Shown here one piece after another: positions 1 to 5,533 of a stretch of DNA of 5,670 nt. The notes beneath the pieces were generated by a model that was not told the origin of the DNA, searched no databases, and worked only from the letters and a program-made list of their open reading frames with translations. This DNA comes from Gammaproteobacteria bacterium. GTDB taxonomy: Bacteria; Pseudomonadota; Gammaproteobacteria; UBA6429; Thiohalophilaceae. A program made the translations under genes and the position numbers. Position 1 is the stretch's first letter. The number at the start of each line of letters is the position of its first letter. The stretch covers positions 1-5,670 of the forward strand of contig QILH01000047.1 in NCBI GenBank assembly GCA_003233255.1, in the 5' to 3' direction.

Positions 1-91
1 CTCAAACGGCTTCGATGGGAATGCCGGCGTATATTTCATCGTCCCGAACAAACTCTCCGAATAAGGATTGTCGTTGCTTACCGAAGGGCGA
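1..91 (-). pseudogene. Fragment of a second copy of the IS3-family transposase orfB
   Basis: These 91 bases are identical to 398-488, inside the full transposase gene, and in the same orientation. On the minus strand they encode the part of the DDE domain from the RPSVSNDNPYSE motif (with the catalytic Glu) to about FPSKPFE, then run off the left edge. Nothing of the transposase N-terminal to this point is present: the match stops at position 91 and the end of the complete IS begins at about 96. It is therefore a remnant of another copy of the same IS, truncated at or near the neighbouring IS end. Perfect identity points to a very recent duplication or gene conversion, or to an assembly join. 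Whether the copy continues intact to the left cannot be seen. Confidence 0.85.
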
Positions 92-95
92 TGTT

Positions 96-113
96 TGTCA
101 AGATAGTTGTCCA
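96..113 (+). repeat. Terminal inverted repeat of the IS, end beyond orfB
   Basis: TGTCAAGATAGTTGTCCA matches the reverse complement of 1741-1758 at 17 of 18 bases. It lies 5 bases beyond the orfB stop codon and marks the transposase 3' end of the element. Two more bases outward (94-95) give one extra match and one mismatch. Confidence 0.85.
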
Positions 114-118
114 ATTCT

Positions 119-1195
119 CTAAGCTGCTTCGTCTCTAATTCCAGTTTTTTCTGCGTCCTGATTATCCGGGTTCAGCCATACTTCACCAATGGGTGACCAG
201 TTCCGCGTTCCTCTACTCCATCGTTCTGGGTTTCGTTGCTTAGCGGCCTGGTAGACGGCCTTTCGATTCACCAGAATCGATCGCTCTGCACCGCTGTGGC
301 GTTGGGCGGGTGTTACAAACTGAATCCCGCTATGACGGTGCTCCTCGTTATACCAGTGAACAAAATCGTAAACCCAGTCTCGCGCTGCCTCTAAGCTCTC
401 AAACGGCTTCGATGGGAATGCCGGCGTATATTTCATCGTCCCGAACAAACTCTCCGAATAAGGATTGTCGTTGCTTACCGAAGGGCGAGAAGGGCGACTG
501 AATGACGGTACGACACCCAACCTTTGCAGCGTCGCCAGCATGGTTGCGCCTTTCATCGGCGATCCATTGTCGGAGTGAAGCACCAGGCCCTGCTCACGAA
601 TGCCTTGGGCCAAACAGGCTTTGCGGATCAACAGTGATGCGTGTTCCGCTGTCTCGTTTTCGTGAATCTCCCAGCCCACAATCTTGCGGCTGTAAATGTC
701 CATTATCAGGTACAGCCGGTAGAATAGTCCGGTGATGGTCGTCGCCAAAAAGGTGATATCCCAACTCCATATCTGATTCGCGGCTATCGCCTTGTAAGCC
801 TCCGGTTTGCTTACTCTCCTCGGCGCTTGTGCTCTCCCTCGGCGATGCAACTGTTCGGCTTCTTCCAGTATCCGGTAAAAGCTGGATTCAGACGCAATAT
901 AGGTACCTTTGTCGGCCAGGGCCGGTACGATCTGCGAGGGCGGCAGGTTCCGGTAGGCTTCCTCATTACATATCTCCAGGATTTGCTGTCGCTCCTCGGG
1001 GTTCAGTTTGTTCGCAGGCTCCGGGCGTTCGGCTTCCGGGCGGCCATCGGCCTTCACCCCTTCACCATCGGTCCAGCGTTTATAGGTGCGCAAACTGAGC
1101 TCCAGTTCCTCACAGGCTTTCTCTGCGGGTGCGCCAGCCTCTATCGCTTCTTCGATCAATTCAACAGCTCTACAGCGATCTGGGACATTGATCAT
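119..1195 (-). CDS. IS3-family transposase OrfB, DDE integrase domain
   Basis: This is the catalytic part of the transposase, which cuts and joins IS ends. Residues about 25-120 are an HTH_21-like helical region, followed by an rve-type RNase H fold. The first Asp is D146 in WSWDITFL, the second is D209 in HSDNG, and the Glu is E248 in NPYSESLF, with the usual IS3 C-terminal HWYNEEHRHSGI motif near 280-291. The ATG overlaps the orfA stop as ATGA and is preceded by AGAGGA, so OrfB could be made alone by coupling. The A7G run upstream could also give an OrfAB fusion. Oddity: a 9-bp tandem duplication adds an Arg-Pro-Ser triplet, so 38 rather than 35 residues separate D209 and E248. Without the extra triplet the spacing is exactly the family's 35. 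The frame is intact, but activity is uncertain. Confidence 0.93.
   Translation of the reverse strand: MINVPDRCRAVELIEEAIEAGAPAEKACEELELSLRTYKRWTDGEGVKADGRPEAERPEPANKLNPEERQQILEICNEEAYRNLPPSQIVPALADKGTYIASESSFYRILEEAEQLHRRGRAQAPRRVSKPEAYKAIAANQIWSWDITFLATTITGLFYRLYLIMDIYSRKIVGWEIHENETAEHASLLIRKACLAQGIREQGLVLHSDNGSPMKGATMLATLQRLGVVPSFSRPSRPSVSNDNPYSESLFGTMKYTPAFPSKPFESLEAARDWVYDFVHWYNEEHRHSGIQFVTPAQRHSGAERSILVNRKAVYQAAKQRNPERWSRGTRNWSPIGEVWLNPDNQDAEKTGIRDEAA
480..497 (+). repeat. Perfect 9-bp tandem duplication inside transposase orfB
   Basis: GAAGGGCGA occurs twice head to tail (480-488 and 489-497). It lies in the DDE domain and adds three residues in frame. The same 9-mer at 83-91 is the last part of the truncated IS copy, so the breakpoint at 91/92 coincides with the edge of this repeat unit. 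Confidence 0.9.
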
Positions 1196-1686
1196 TCTTC
1201 CTCTGTGTCCCCCCAGATCGCCTGGGCTTTTTTTCTCAGAACCAGCAGCGCTGCCGTTTCAGCCAACGCCTTCTCTTTGCGCGTGAGATCCCGCTCCAGC
1301 TCTGTAATCCGCTTCTCATCCGCTTTCCGGATAGCCTTTAACCGCTTGTTTTGATGGCGATCCCAGTCATTCGCCTGTTCACAGGCTTCTCGCCACTCCT
1401 TGATCTGTTCAGCATATAGCCCGCGCTCACGACAGTAGGCAGAAAGCTCGGCCTCGTTCATTGATGCCGTCTCAACAACCGCTGCAAACTTGTCTGCGGC
1501 ACACCATCCGATGGGGGTGCGGTCTCCATCTGGCATCAGTCGACCTTCTGCTCGCGCCGCTTTTCTCCAGTTGTACAGCGTGCCTTCACAGATCCCTTCC
1601 TCTTTGGATATCTCTGGTATCGTTTTGTTGTTCGGTGGAAGCATCTTCTTCAGCACCGCTTCTTTTCGCTCTCGTGGATAACCCAT
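1192..1686 (-). CDS. IS3-family transposase OrfA (HTH, DNA-binding subunit)
   Basis: OrfA provides the N-terminal DNA-binding part of an IS3 transposase, which recognises the terminal inverted repeats. Residues about 1-45 carry the helix-turn-helix (IPEISKEEGICEGTLYNWRK is typical of HTH_Tnp_1/IS3 OrfA). Residues about 100-155 are highly charged and alpha-helical (ADEKRITELERDLTRKEKAL), resembling the leucine-zipper multimerisation segment seen before the frameshift window. At 164 aa it is longer than the usual OrfA of about 90-120 aa, with a second helical region in between. I chose ATG 1686 (MGYPRERK) because AGAGAG lies about 8 bases upstream. An in-frame ATG at 1713 would add nine residues but has no visible ribosome binding site. 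The stop overlaps the orfB start by four bases. Confidence 0.88.
   Translation of the reverse strand: MGYPRERKEAVLKKMLPPNNKTIPEISKEEGICEGTLYNWRKAARAEGRLMPDGDRTPIGWCAADKFAAVVETASMNEAELSAYCRERGLYAEQIKEWREACEQANDWDRHQNKRLKAIRKADEKRITELERDLTRKEKALAETAALLVLRKKAQAIWGDTEEE
1227..1234 (-). promoter_or_regulatory. Probable -1 ribosomal frameshift site (A7G) joining orfA to orfB
   Basis: On the minus strand the orfA codons AGA AAA AAA GCC form an AAAAAAAG slippery run. OrfB lies in the -1 frame relative to orfA. After a -1 slip, reading continues without a stop (AGC CCA GGC GAT ...) into the orfB ATG, giving a fused OrfAB. A/G-rich sequence downstream (GGGGGGAC, AGAGGAAG) could act as a Shine-Dalgarno for orfB and possibly as a stimulator. 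A6-7G sites of this kind are known in IS3-family elements such as IS911. Frameshifting here is inferred, not shown. Confidence 0.65.
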
Positions 1687-1740
1687 TATATTACTCTCTC
1701 TGCCCAACCTCATTGGTTATTGAAGTCCCATTTTACTGGG

Positions 1741-1758
1741 TGGACAACTATCCTGACA
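1741..1758 (-). repeat. Terminal inverted repeat of the IS, end before orfA
   Basis: The minus strand reads TGTCAGGATAGTTGTCCA and differs from the other end at one of 18 bases. It lies 54 bp upstream of the chosen orfA start, so the orfA promoter would have to lie in or just inside this end. Confidence 0.85.
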
Positions 1759-2023
1759 GAGGGGGAGGCCGTTATACACGTATATATATTTATACTTACT
1801 AACTTATATATTTAATGGTTTATTGGTACAAATATAGATAATACGTATATAACCCGTAGCCTCTAGCCTGTACCAATAAATATTTTTAACGGTGATTACT
1901 GGTACAAATCAGCGTTTATTGGTTCAAAAAAACTCCACCTCCAGCGTGATTAAAATTCTCAGAAATTTTACGCGCTAATTCTGTACCAGATAATTGAGCC
2001 ATCAAAAAGTTATTGGTATAAAT
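1759..2023. repeat. Candidate replication origin: AT-rich stretch with six iteron-like repeats
   Basis: No gene fits 1759-1915. The stretch is strongly AT-rich (runs such as TATATATATTTATAC near 1781-1795 and the palindrome ATACGTAT at 1841-1848). Copies of a sequence near TTTATTGGTACAAAT lie at 1819-1833 (+), 1869-1881 (-), 1894-1910 (+, TTACTGGTACAAATC), 1915-1930 (+, with GGTTC), 1981-1993 (-, CTGTACCAGATAA) and 2010-2023 (+, with GGTAT). The last two lie in the 3' end of the primase gene and one spans its stop codon. Copies 1869-1879 and 1896-1906 form an 11-bp inverted repeat with one mismatch. In P4, and in SaPI-type satellites, the primase-helicase or Rep binds iterons beside an AT-rich region, with the SaPI origin lying next to rep. 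The origin role is inferred from that parallel. Confidence 0.5.
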
Positions 2024-4231
2024 TCCGCGATAAAAAACACCGTTAATTCTCGCCCTGTTTTTGCATTTTTTATAACCTAGTTTCGCCATGAACTTATCAA
2101 CGCCTCGTTTCGGTACGTTATCAGCAATAAAACGCGGAATAACAAAACCGCCCCGAGCGCCGGGATCACCTGATTCAATGGCCGCTTCAATATCAAGTTG
2201 CCAGTTAGATTTAGATTCCTCAATAGCGCGATGGTGACTTGTGGAAATAGGCAGCACATTCATAGAGATTTTTATCTCGTAGCGCATTAAGTAACCTGCG
2301 ATGCTGGCAATAGCCCCCGGCGTATTCAGCCATTCGTATAGGGCATTAAAATATGACTCAGTTAATCCATGTTCCGCTAAATGCTCACGCTGGCTCTGGG
2401 CGGTATATAAAACTGCATACCGGCGATCGTCTGATGTAATCCTCACAGCGTCATCACGGTTAGAATAAGCGATGAAATTCACACAGTTTTTAATAGTTCG
2501 TTCGTCTACGCCTTTAGCTTCTACGTTGATCCGGGCATTACCGATCCACGTTAAAAGTGTTTCCTGTATCTCAACACGATCCCCTGAGAATTCTTCCAAC
2601 GTGGCAAAAATCTTTGAAGGCATCCATCCATTGAATAATTTACCCTTGGTGCCTAGATCTGATGATTTAATGGTATGGCAATACTCATAGCCGAGTATGT
2701 TTTCCATAATCGCGCTAATGGTGCTTTTACCATTGCCGGGGGTTCCAATTACTACAGGACACCATCTAATTTTTTTACCGGGGTTTTGGACGATATAGGC
2801 TGAAAATGAACGTAAGATTTCTTGATCATGTGAATCTGGTAGTAATTTCGCAATGTGGTCTACATATAGTGATACATCACCATCACTGATTTCGATCTCG
2901 GGCGGCCTAAATAGATTAACGGTATCACCGTTTAGCCCATGAGGTAACGAAGGATCAAATTCAGTACCCAATGCTTTTGGTAATTCTATAACTGTATTAA
3001 ATAGAAAAGCCTCTGATGCTTTTCGGGTTGTCTTTGGACTACTCCACGCGTCCATATCATAAATACAGCCGCCATGAAAACCGTTAAAACTTTCAGTCGA
3101 TATTGTTCGTGTCATGCCATAAACATGAAAACGATTCTCGGGGATGATAAATGTCGCACCCTTAAAATGCTGCGGTAAACTTTCAGCAGGTATATACGGA
3201 TTATTTACACTGCCATTACTTTCATTGTTTTTCTGTTTACCGCCAGTATATACATTATCCTGCAGACTAACGGCGCGGGTGATTGTTATGCGTAAATAAT
3301 TTTTATGAATTGTCCATTTTTCCCGGACTAACTTCGATTGCCACATTAATTTTAAAATGCGTTCGCAATTTTTACCCGTCCAAAATGCTAGATGTTGCGC
3401 AAGTGCCATATCTGCACTAGATTCATCATATAAACCTTTGTCGCTTGCATCAGGCGGGTACACGGCTGCTAGTACATCAACGTTACAGTCCCATAAATCG
3501 GATGCAGCCGCCCGCGTACCAAATGCAGCCGCCGCACTTTTTGATTGTCGCAGTTTGTGGATTAATTCGTCGTCGTCTTCAAGTCCATGCCATGCAGGTA
3601 CGGGTTCAGCAGTCCATTGTTCAGGTGTTGCGGCTATACGTTCAGGGAAATAATTTGTAACGAAGTTAGGCAACCATTGATCGTGATTCGTACCCGCATC
3701 ACCAATAATATTTTTACCGGTCAATGCAACAAATCTTTTTTCTGTATATAGTTCTAATCCAAGTGATACGTTTTTACAGGCGTGTGGTGGCACTGTTCCA
3801 GTACCGAAGATATGCAAACCTGTACCTGATTGTGATATTTCAACCGCCGCACCGGGAAAATAGCTTAATACTGCGTTTGCTGTATCTGACCACGTACCTG
3901 CGTCGGTTAGGCAATTATCAATATCAACGAAGAACAACGGATCGTTAGGCGTAAAGAAAAAACCGACATTGTAATCATCGCCACATAATGCAGCTAATTT
4001 AATTGCTGTTTTTGCATCCGTCCATGCATTAGGATCGTCTTGCCAATTACTATCAGCGGTGAATACTTGTAATGTCCGATAATCAACCGGCAATTTATCG
4101 GTTTTAGTTTCGTTACGCTTTACAAGTTTGTATAAAATAAATTGACGGTATTCCGCTAACGGTTTTAATGCTTCGGGTAATTCAACCATTGCTTGTTTTA
4201 TGTTTCGTGCTACAATCTTTTCTGTGTTCAT
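1916..4231 (-). CDS. Primase-polymerase / SF3 helicase, satellite or phage replication protein
   Basis: A predicted two-domain replication initiator of 771 aa that would prime DNA and unwind the origin. The N-terminal part (about 25-195) looks like an AEP-type primase-polymerase: DxD in FFVDIDNC (about D103/D105), the histidine motif SGTGLHIFG (about H140) and ELYTEKRFVALTG (about 160-172). Residues about 260-325 match the helical primase C-terminal region (SSADMALAQHLAFWTG, REKW). From about 445 comes an SF3-type helicase resembling the DUF5906/NrS-1 class: Walker A GTPGNGKST (about 496-504), acidic Walker B IFATLEEF (about 541-548), motif C NFIAYSN ending at about N591, and an arginine-finger candidate DDRRYAV (about 601-607). 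The basic C-terminus (VPKRGVDKFMAKLGYKKCKN) may bind DNA. I prefer ATG 4231, with AAGGTG about 8 bases upstream. A GTG at 4240 would add three residues. It follows alpA by about 60 bp and is probably co-transcribed. All key motifs are intact. Confidence 0.9.
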   Translation of the reverse strand: MNTEKIVARNIKQAMVELPEALKPLAEYRQFILYKLVKRNETKTDKLPVDYRTLQVFTADSNWQDDPNAWTDAKTAIKLAALCGDDYNVGFFFTPNDPLFFVDIDNCLTDAGTWSDTANAVLSYFPGAAVEISQSGTGLHIFGTGTVPPHACKNVSLGLELYTEKRFVALTGKNIIGDAGTNHDQWLPNFVTNYFPERIAATPEQWTAEPVPAWHGLEDDDELIHKLRQSKSAAAAFGTRAAASDLWDCNVDVLAAVYPPDASDKGLYDESSADMALAQHLAFWTGKNCERILKLMWQSKLVREKWTIHKNYLRITITRAVSLQDNVYTGGKQKNNESNGSVNNPYIPAESLPQHFKGATFIIPENRFHVYGMTRTISTESFNGFHGGCIYDMDAWSSPKTTRKASEAFLFNTVIELPKALGTEFDPSLPHGLNGDTVNLFRPPEIEISDGDVSLYVDHIAKLLPDSHDQEILRSFSAYIVQNPGKKIRWCPVVIGTPGNGKSTISAIMENILGYEYCHTIKSSDLGTKGKLFNGWMPSKIFATLEEFSGDRVEIQETLLTWIGNARINVEAKGVDERTIKNCVNFIAYSNRDDAVRITSDDRRYAVLYTAQSQREHLAEHGLTESYFNALYEWLNTPGAIASIAGYLMRYEIKISMNVLPISTSHHRAIEESKSNWQLDIEAAIESGDPGARGGFVIPRFIADNVPKRGVDKFMAKLGYKKCKNRARINGVFYRGIYTNNFLMAQLSGTELARKISENFNHAGGGVFLNQ

Positions 4232-4261
4232 ATGACACACACCTTATGAAATAGTTATTTG

Positions 4262-4294
4262 CGCCAGTTACGGTAATACGTGCTGGCGTTTTTT
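4262..4294 (+). terminator. Intrinsic terminator-like hairpin on the plus strand
   Basis: CGCCAG (4262-4267) pairs with CTGGCG (4283-4288), with an inner ACG/CGT pairing, and six T residues follow (4289-4294). The T-run is on the plus strand, so it would stop leftward-to-rightward transcription, opposite to every gene here. On the minus strand the hairpin has no T-run and would form in the leader between alpA and the primase gene. It might block antisense transcription or end an antisense RNA from the primase region. Confidence 0.5.
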
Positions 4295-4490
4295 ATGCGG
4301 TGTGATCTTCGAGCCACGTTTGATAAGATGATTTACGATATCCGATGATCCTGCCCTCAATGATCACAGGGGAAGGCGTTTTACCGTCTTTGGCTAAGCG
4401 CCATTCAGAGGTGCGAGAAAGCCCGGTAAGTTCTCTGAACTCAGTCCTACTTATAATTCTATCTAGGGGTGCTGCTGCTTGAGGTTCCAT
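4293..4490 (-). CDS. alpA: AlpA-family transcriptional regulator / excisionase-like protein
   Basis: A 65-aa protein with the usual AlpA length and layout: a short N-terminus, LDRIISRTEFRELTGLSRTS forming the MerR-like helix-turn-helix (about 9-28), then WRLAKDGKTPSPVIIEGRII leading to the wing and GYRKSSYQTWLEDH, the conserved C-terminal helix. AlpA proteins of P4-like elements and PICIs activate integrase, excision or early genes and can act as recombination directionality factors. Its position between the integrase and primase genes fits this. The start is ATG 4490 with GGCGGA six bases upstream, inside a dyad (4490-4529) that could regulate it. The stop overlaps the T-run of the plus-strand hairpin. 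The family call is firm. Its exact target is inferred. Confidence 0.88.
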   Translation of the reverse strand: MEPQAAAPLDRIISRTEFRELTGLSRTSEWRLAKDGKTPSPVIIEGRIIGYRKSSYQTWLEDHTA

Positions 4491-4529
4491 AATGTATCCG
4501 CCATGTGCTTAAATCATGGTTCTACATTA
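4490..4529. promoter_or_regulatory. Interrupted dyad overlapping the alpA start and ribosome binding site
   Basis: TAATGTA (4490-4496) is the inverted complement of TACATTA (4523-4529). Nested inside on nearly the same axis are CCATG (4501-4505) and CATGG (4515-4519). A second pair, TATCCG (4495-4500) and CGGATA (4530-4535), overlaps them. The array covers the alpA start codon and the GGCGGA ribosome binding site. It could be a repressor or AlpA operator, or an mRNA hairpin limiting translation. No convincing -35/-10 pair was identified, so the promoter position is open. Confidence 0.4.
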
Positions 4530-4590
4530 CGGATAGTTTGAAAGTGTTTCTAGCGGTGATTTCGATAATCCCATATAGCGTTATTTGGGA

Positions 4591-5529
4591 TCAAATTTTG
4601 GCTTTCAGGATAGTTTGCCCTTTTTCGGTGATTTCAACCACTTTCATTTTATTGCGTTCTGATAATTTAATTAGACTTTTTTTAAGAGCACGATTGATAG
4701 CTGGCAAGGTATGTTTCCTAATTTTGTTTTTAAGACACGGTACACTTTTTAATATGTCTTTCTCTAATTTGGATAAACCTTTACCTGTGATTTTAATTAA
4801 ATTAAGGTTTTCGTCATAGTTAATTAACTTTGTTTTAGTTGCTTGCTTAATTGCTAACTCTGCATGATTGCGTATTTTTTCAGGTTTAACTAGCAGGTTA
4901 CAAAATGGTTCAATAGGACTTAAATATTCAGTCAACTGGTCTTTAAGTACATCTATTTTTTCAACGCCACCTAAGCTATTGAGAAAATGTAACGCTTCTT
5001 TAATAGTTTCATCTAGTAATTCTTCAGCCCAGCTTTTTTGGTGTTTTTTATGCACCGGGGAATATTCTCCTACGTCTACATATCCAGGATTTAATAACCA
5101 TTCAAGTGTATGTCGCGGTGTTCCTTCTTTCGGTTCCTTTTGTGTGCCTAGTGCCCTTGAAGCTGCATTTTTGTTACAGTGTAGATAATCAGTAATTTCT
5201 TTATCTGTTTTTCTATCCATCGCCAAATTCATTATTTTATCTTTTTGTACCGTGTTATTTCCTACCAGTCCGAATTCTTGTAATAAGCGGTTACTGGCGA
5301 CATCTACTCCACCGCTTGACTTTAACTCTGCTGCTACGTTATCGAATATTGTAGCTAGGTGTTCAAGTAATACCGGCGAAGGGTCAGGTTCGCGCAGTTC
5401 ATCACTGATAACAGTAAAATAATTCAATTCACCTTCACGGTAGAACATACCATCAGTGTATGAACGATTTTTTAACGCTTCTTGTTCTGCCCATTTTTCA
5501 AGTCCTTCTATTACTTTTTTATCGTCCAT
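4591..5529 (-). CDS. Hypothetical protein with C-terminal tandem winged-helix-like units
   Basis: I do not recognise a family for this 312-aa protein. It has no signal peptide or membrane segment and is charged and Lys-rich, so it is probably cytoplasmic and may bind nucleic acid. Residues about 100-127 (TDKEITDYLHCNKNAASRAL) resemble a helix-turn-helix. The C-terminus holds two related units, about 216-258 and 267-312. Both share the pattern IR-[NK]-H-x(3)-AI-x(2)-A-x-K-x(2)-LI followed by an I-T-x-K-G strand, as in small winged-helix folds where a beta hairpin follows the recognition helix. The start is ATG 5529, four bases after the integrase stop, with AAGAAGG in the last integrase codons as ribosome binding site, so it is probably translated from the integrase transcript. 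It is visibly more AT-rich than the IS. Possible roles are regulation, control of integration, or a cargo function such as phage defence. None of these is shown. Confidence 0.8.
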   Translation of the reverse strand: MDDKKVIEGLEKWAEQEALKNRSYTDGMFYREGELNYFTVISDELREPDPSPVLLEHLATIFDNVAAELKSSGGVDVASNRLLQEFGLVGNNTVQKDKIMNLAMDRKTDKEITDYLHCNKNAASRALGTQKEPKEGTPRHTLEWLLNPGYVDVGEYSPVHKKHQKSWAEELLDETIKEALHFLNSLGGVEKIDVLKDQLTEYLSPIEPFCNLLVKPEKIRNHAELAIKQATKTKLINYDENLNLIKITGKGLSKLEKDILKSVPCLKNKIRKHTLPAINRALKKSLIKLSERNKMKVVEITEKGQTILKAKI

Positions 5530-5533
5530 AGCC

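Larger units (their letters stand above)
96..1758 (-). mobile_element. Complete IS3-family insertion sequence (1663 bp)
   Basis: The element is bounded by 18-bp terminal inverted repeats, starts with TG and ends with CA as is usual for IS3-family elements, and contains orfA and orfB in the typical arrangement on the minus strand. The outer ends could lie two bases further out (94 and 1760), which would give 18/20 matching. With either boundary the flanking bases (GTT or ATG on the left, GAG or GGG on the right) do not form a target-site duplication. The left flank is a piece of another copy of the same IS and the right flank is AT-rich satellite-like DNA. The missing duplication suggests a deletion or recombination next to the IS after insertion. 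I do not assign an IS name. Confidence 0.85.

Noticed and set aside
827..1354. Plus-strand open frame of 175 codons opposite the transposase genes
   Set aside because: It lies entirely antisense to orfA/orfB, which carry clear family motifs. Its composition (Ser/Arg/Phe-rich with no recognisable domain) is what an antisense shadow frame looks like.
1781..1815. Alternating TA-rich stretch considered as a promoter or simple repeat
   Set aside because: Many -10-like hexamers occur by chance in such AT-rich DNA, and no matching -35 or downstream gene supports a promoter. It is better treated as part of the candidate origin.
1819..2023. The repeats considered as a CRISPR array
   Set aside because: The copies are short, degenerate, in both orientations and irregularly spaced, with some inside a coding region. 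This does not fit CRISPR repeats and spacers.
4229..4240. GTG at 4240 as the start of the primase
   Set aside because: The ATG at 4231 has a better distance to the AAGGTG ribosome binding site. The GTG would lie almost on top of it.
4568..4591. Hairpin ATCCCATAT / ATTTGGGAT just after the 312-aa gene, considered as its terminator
   Set aside because: The stem is AT-rich with one mismatch, and no T-run follows on the minus strand, so termination is not supported. It may be a chance or a minor mRNA 3' structure.
4505..4819. Plus-strand open frame of 104 codons with hydrophobic stretches, overlapping the 3' end of the 312-aa gene
   Set aside because: The hydrophobicity comes from reading the antisense of Lys/Asn-rich AT-rich codons. 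No ribosome binding site or family match is seen.
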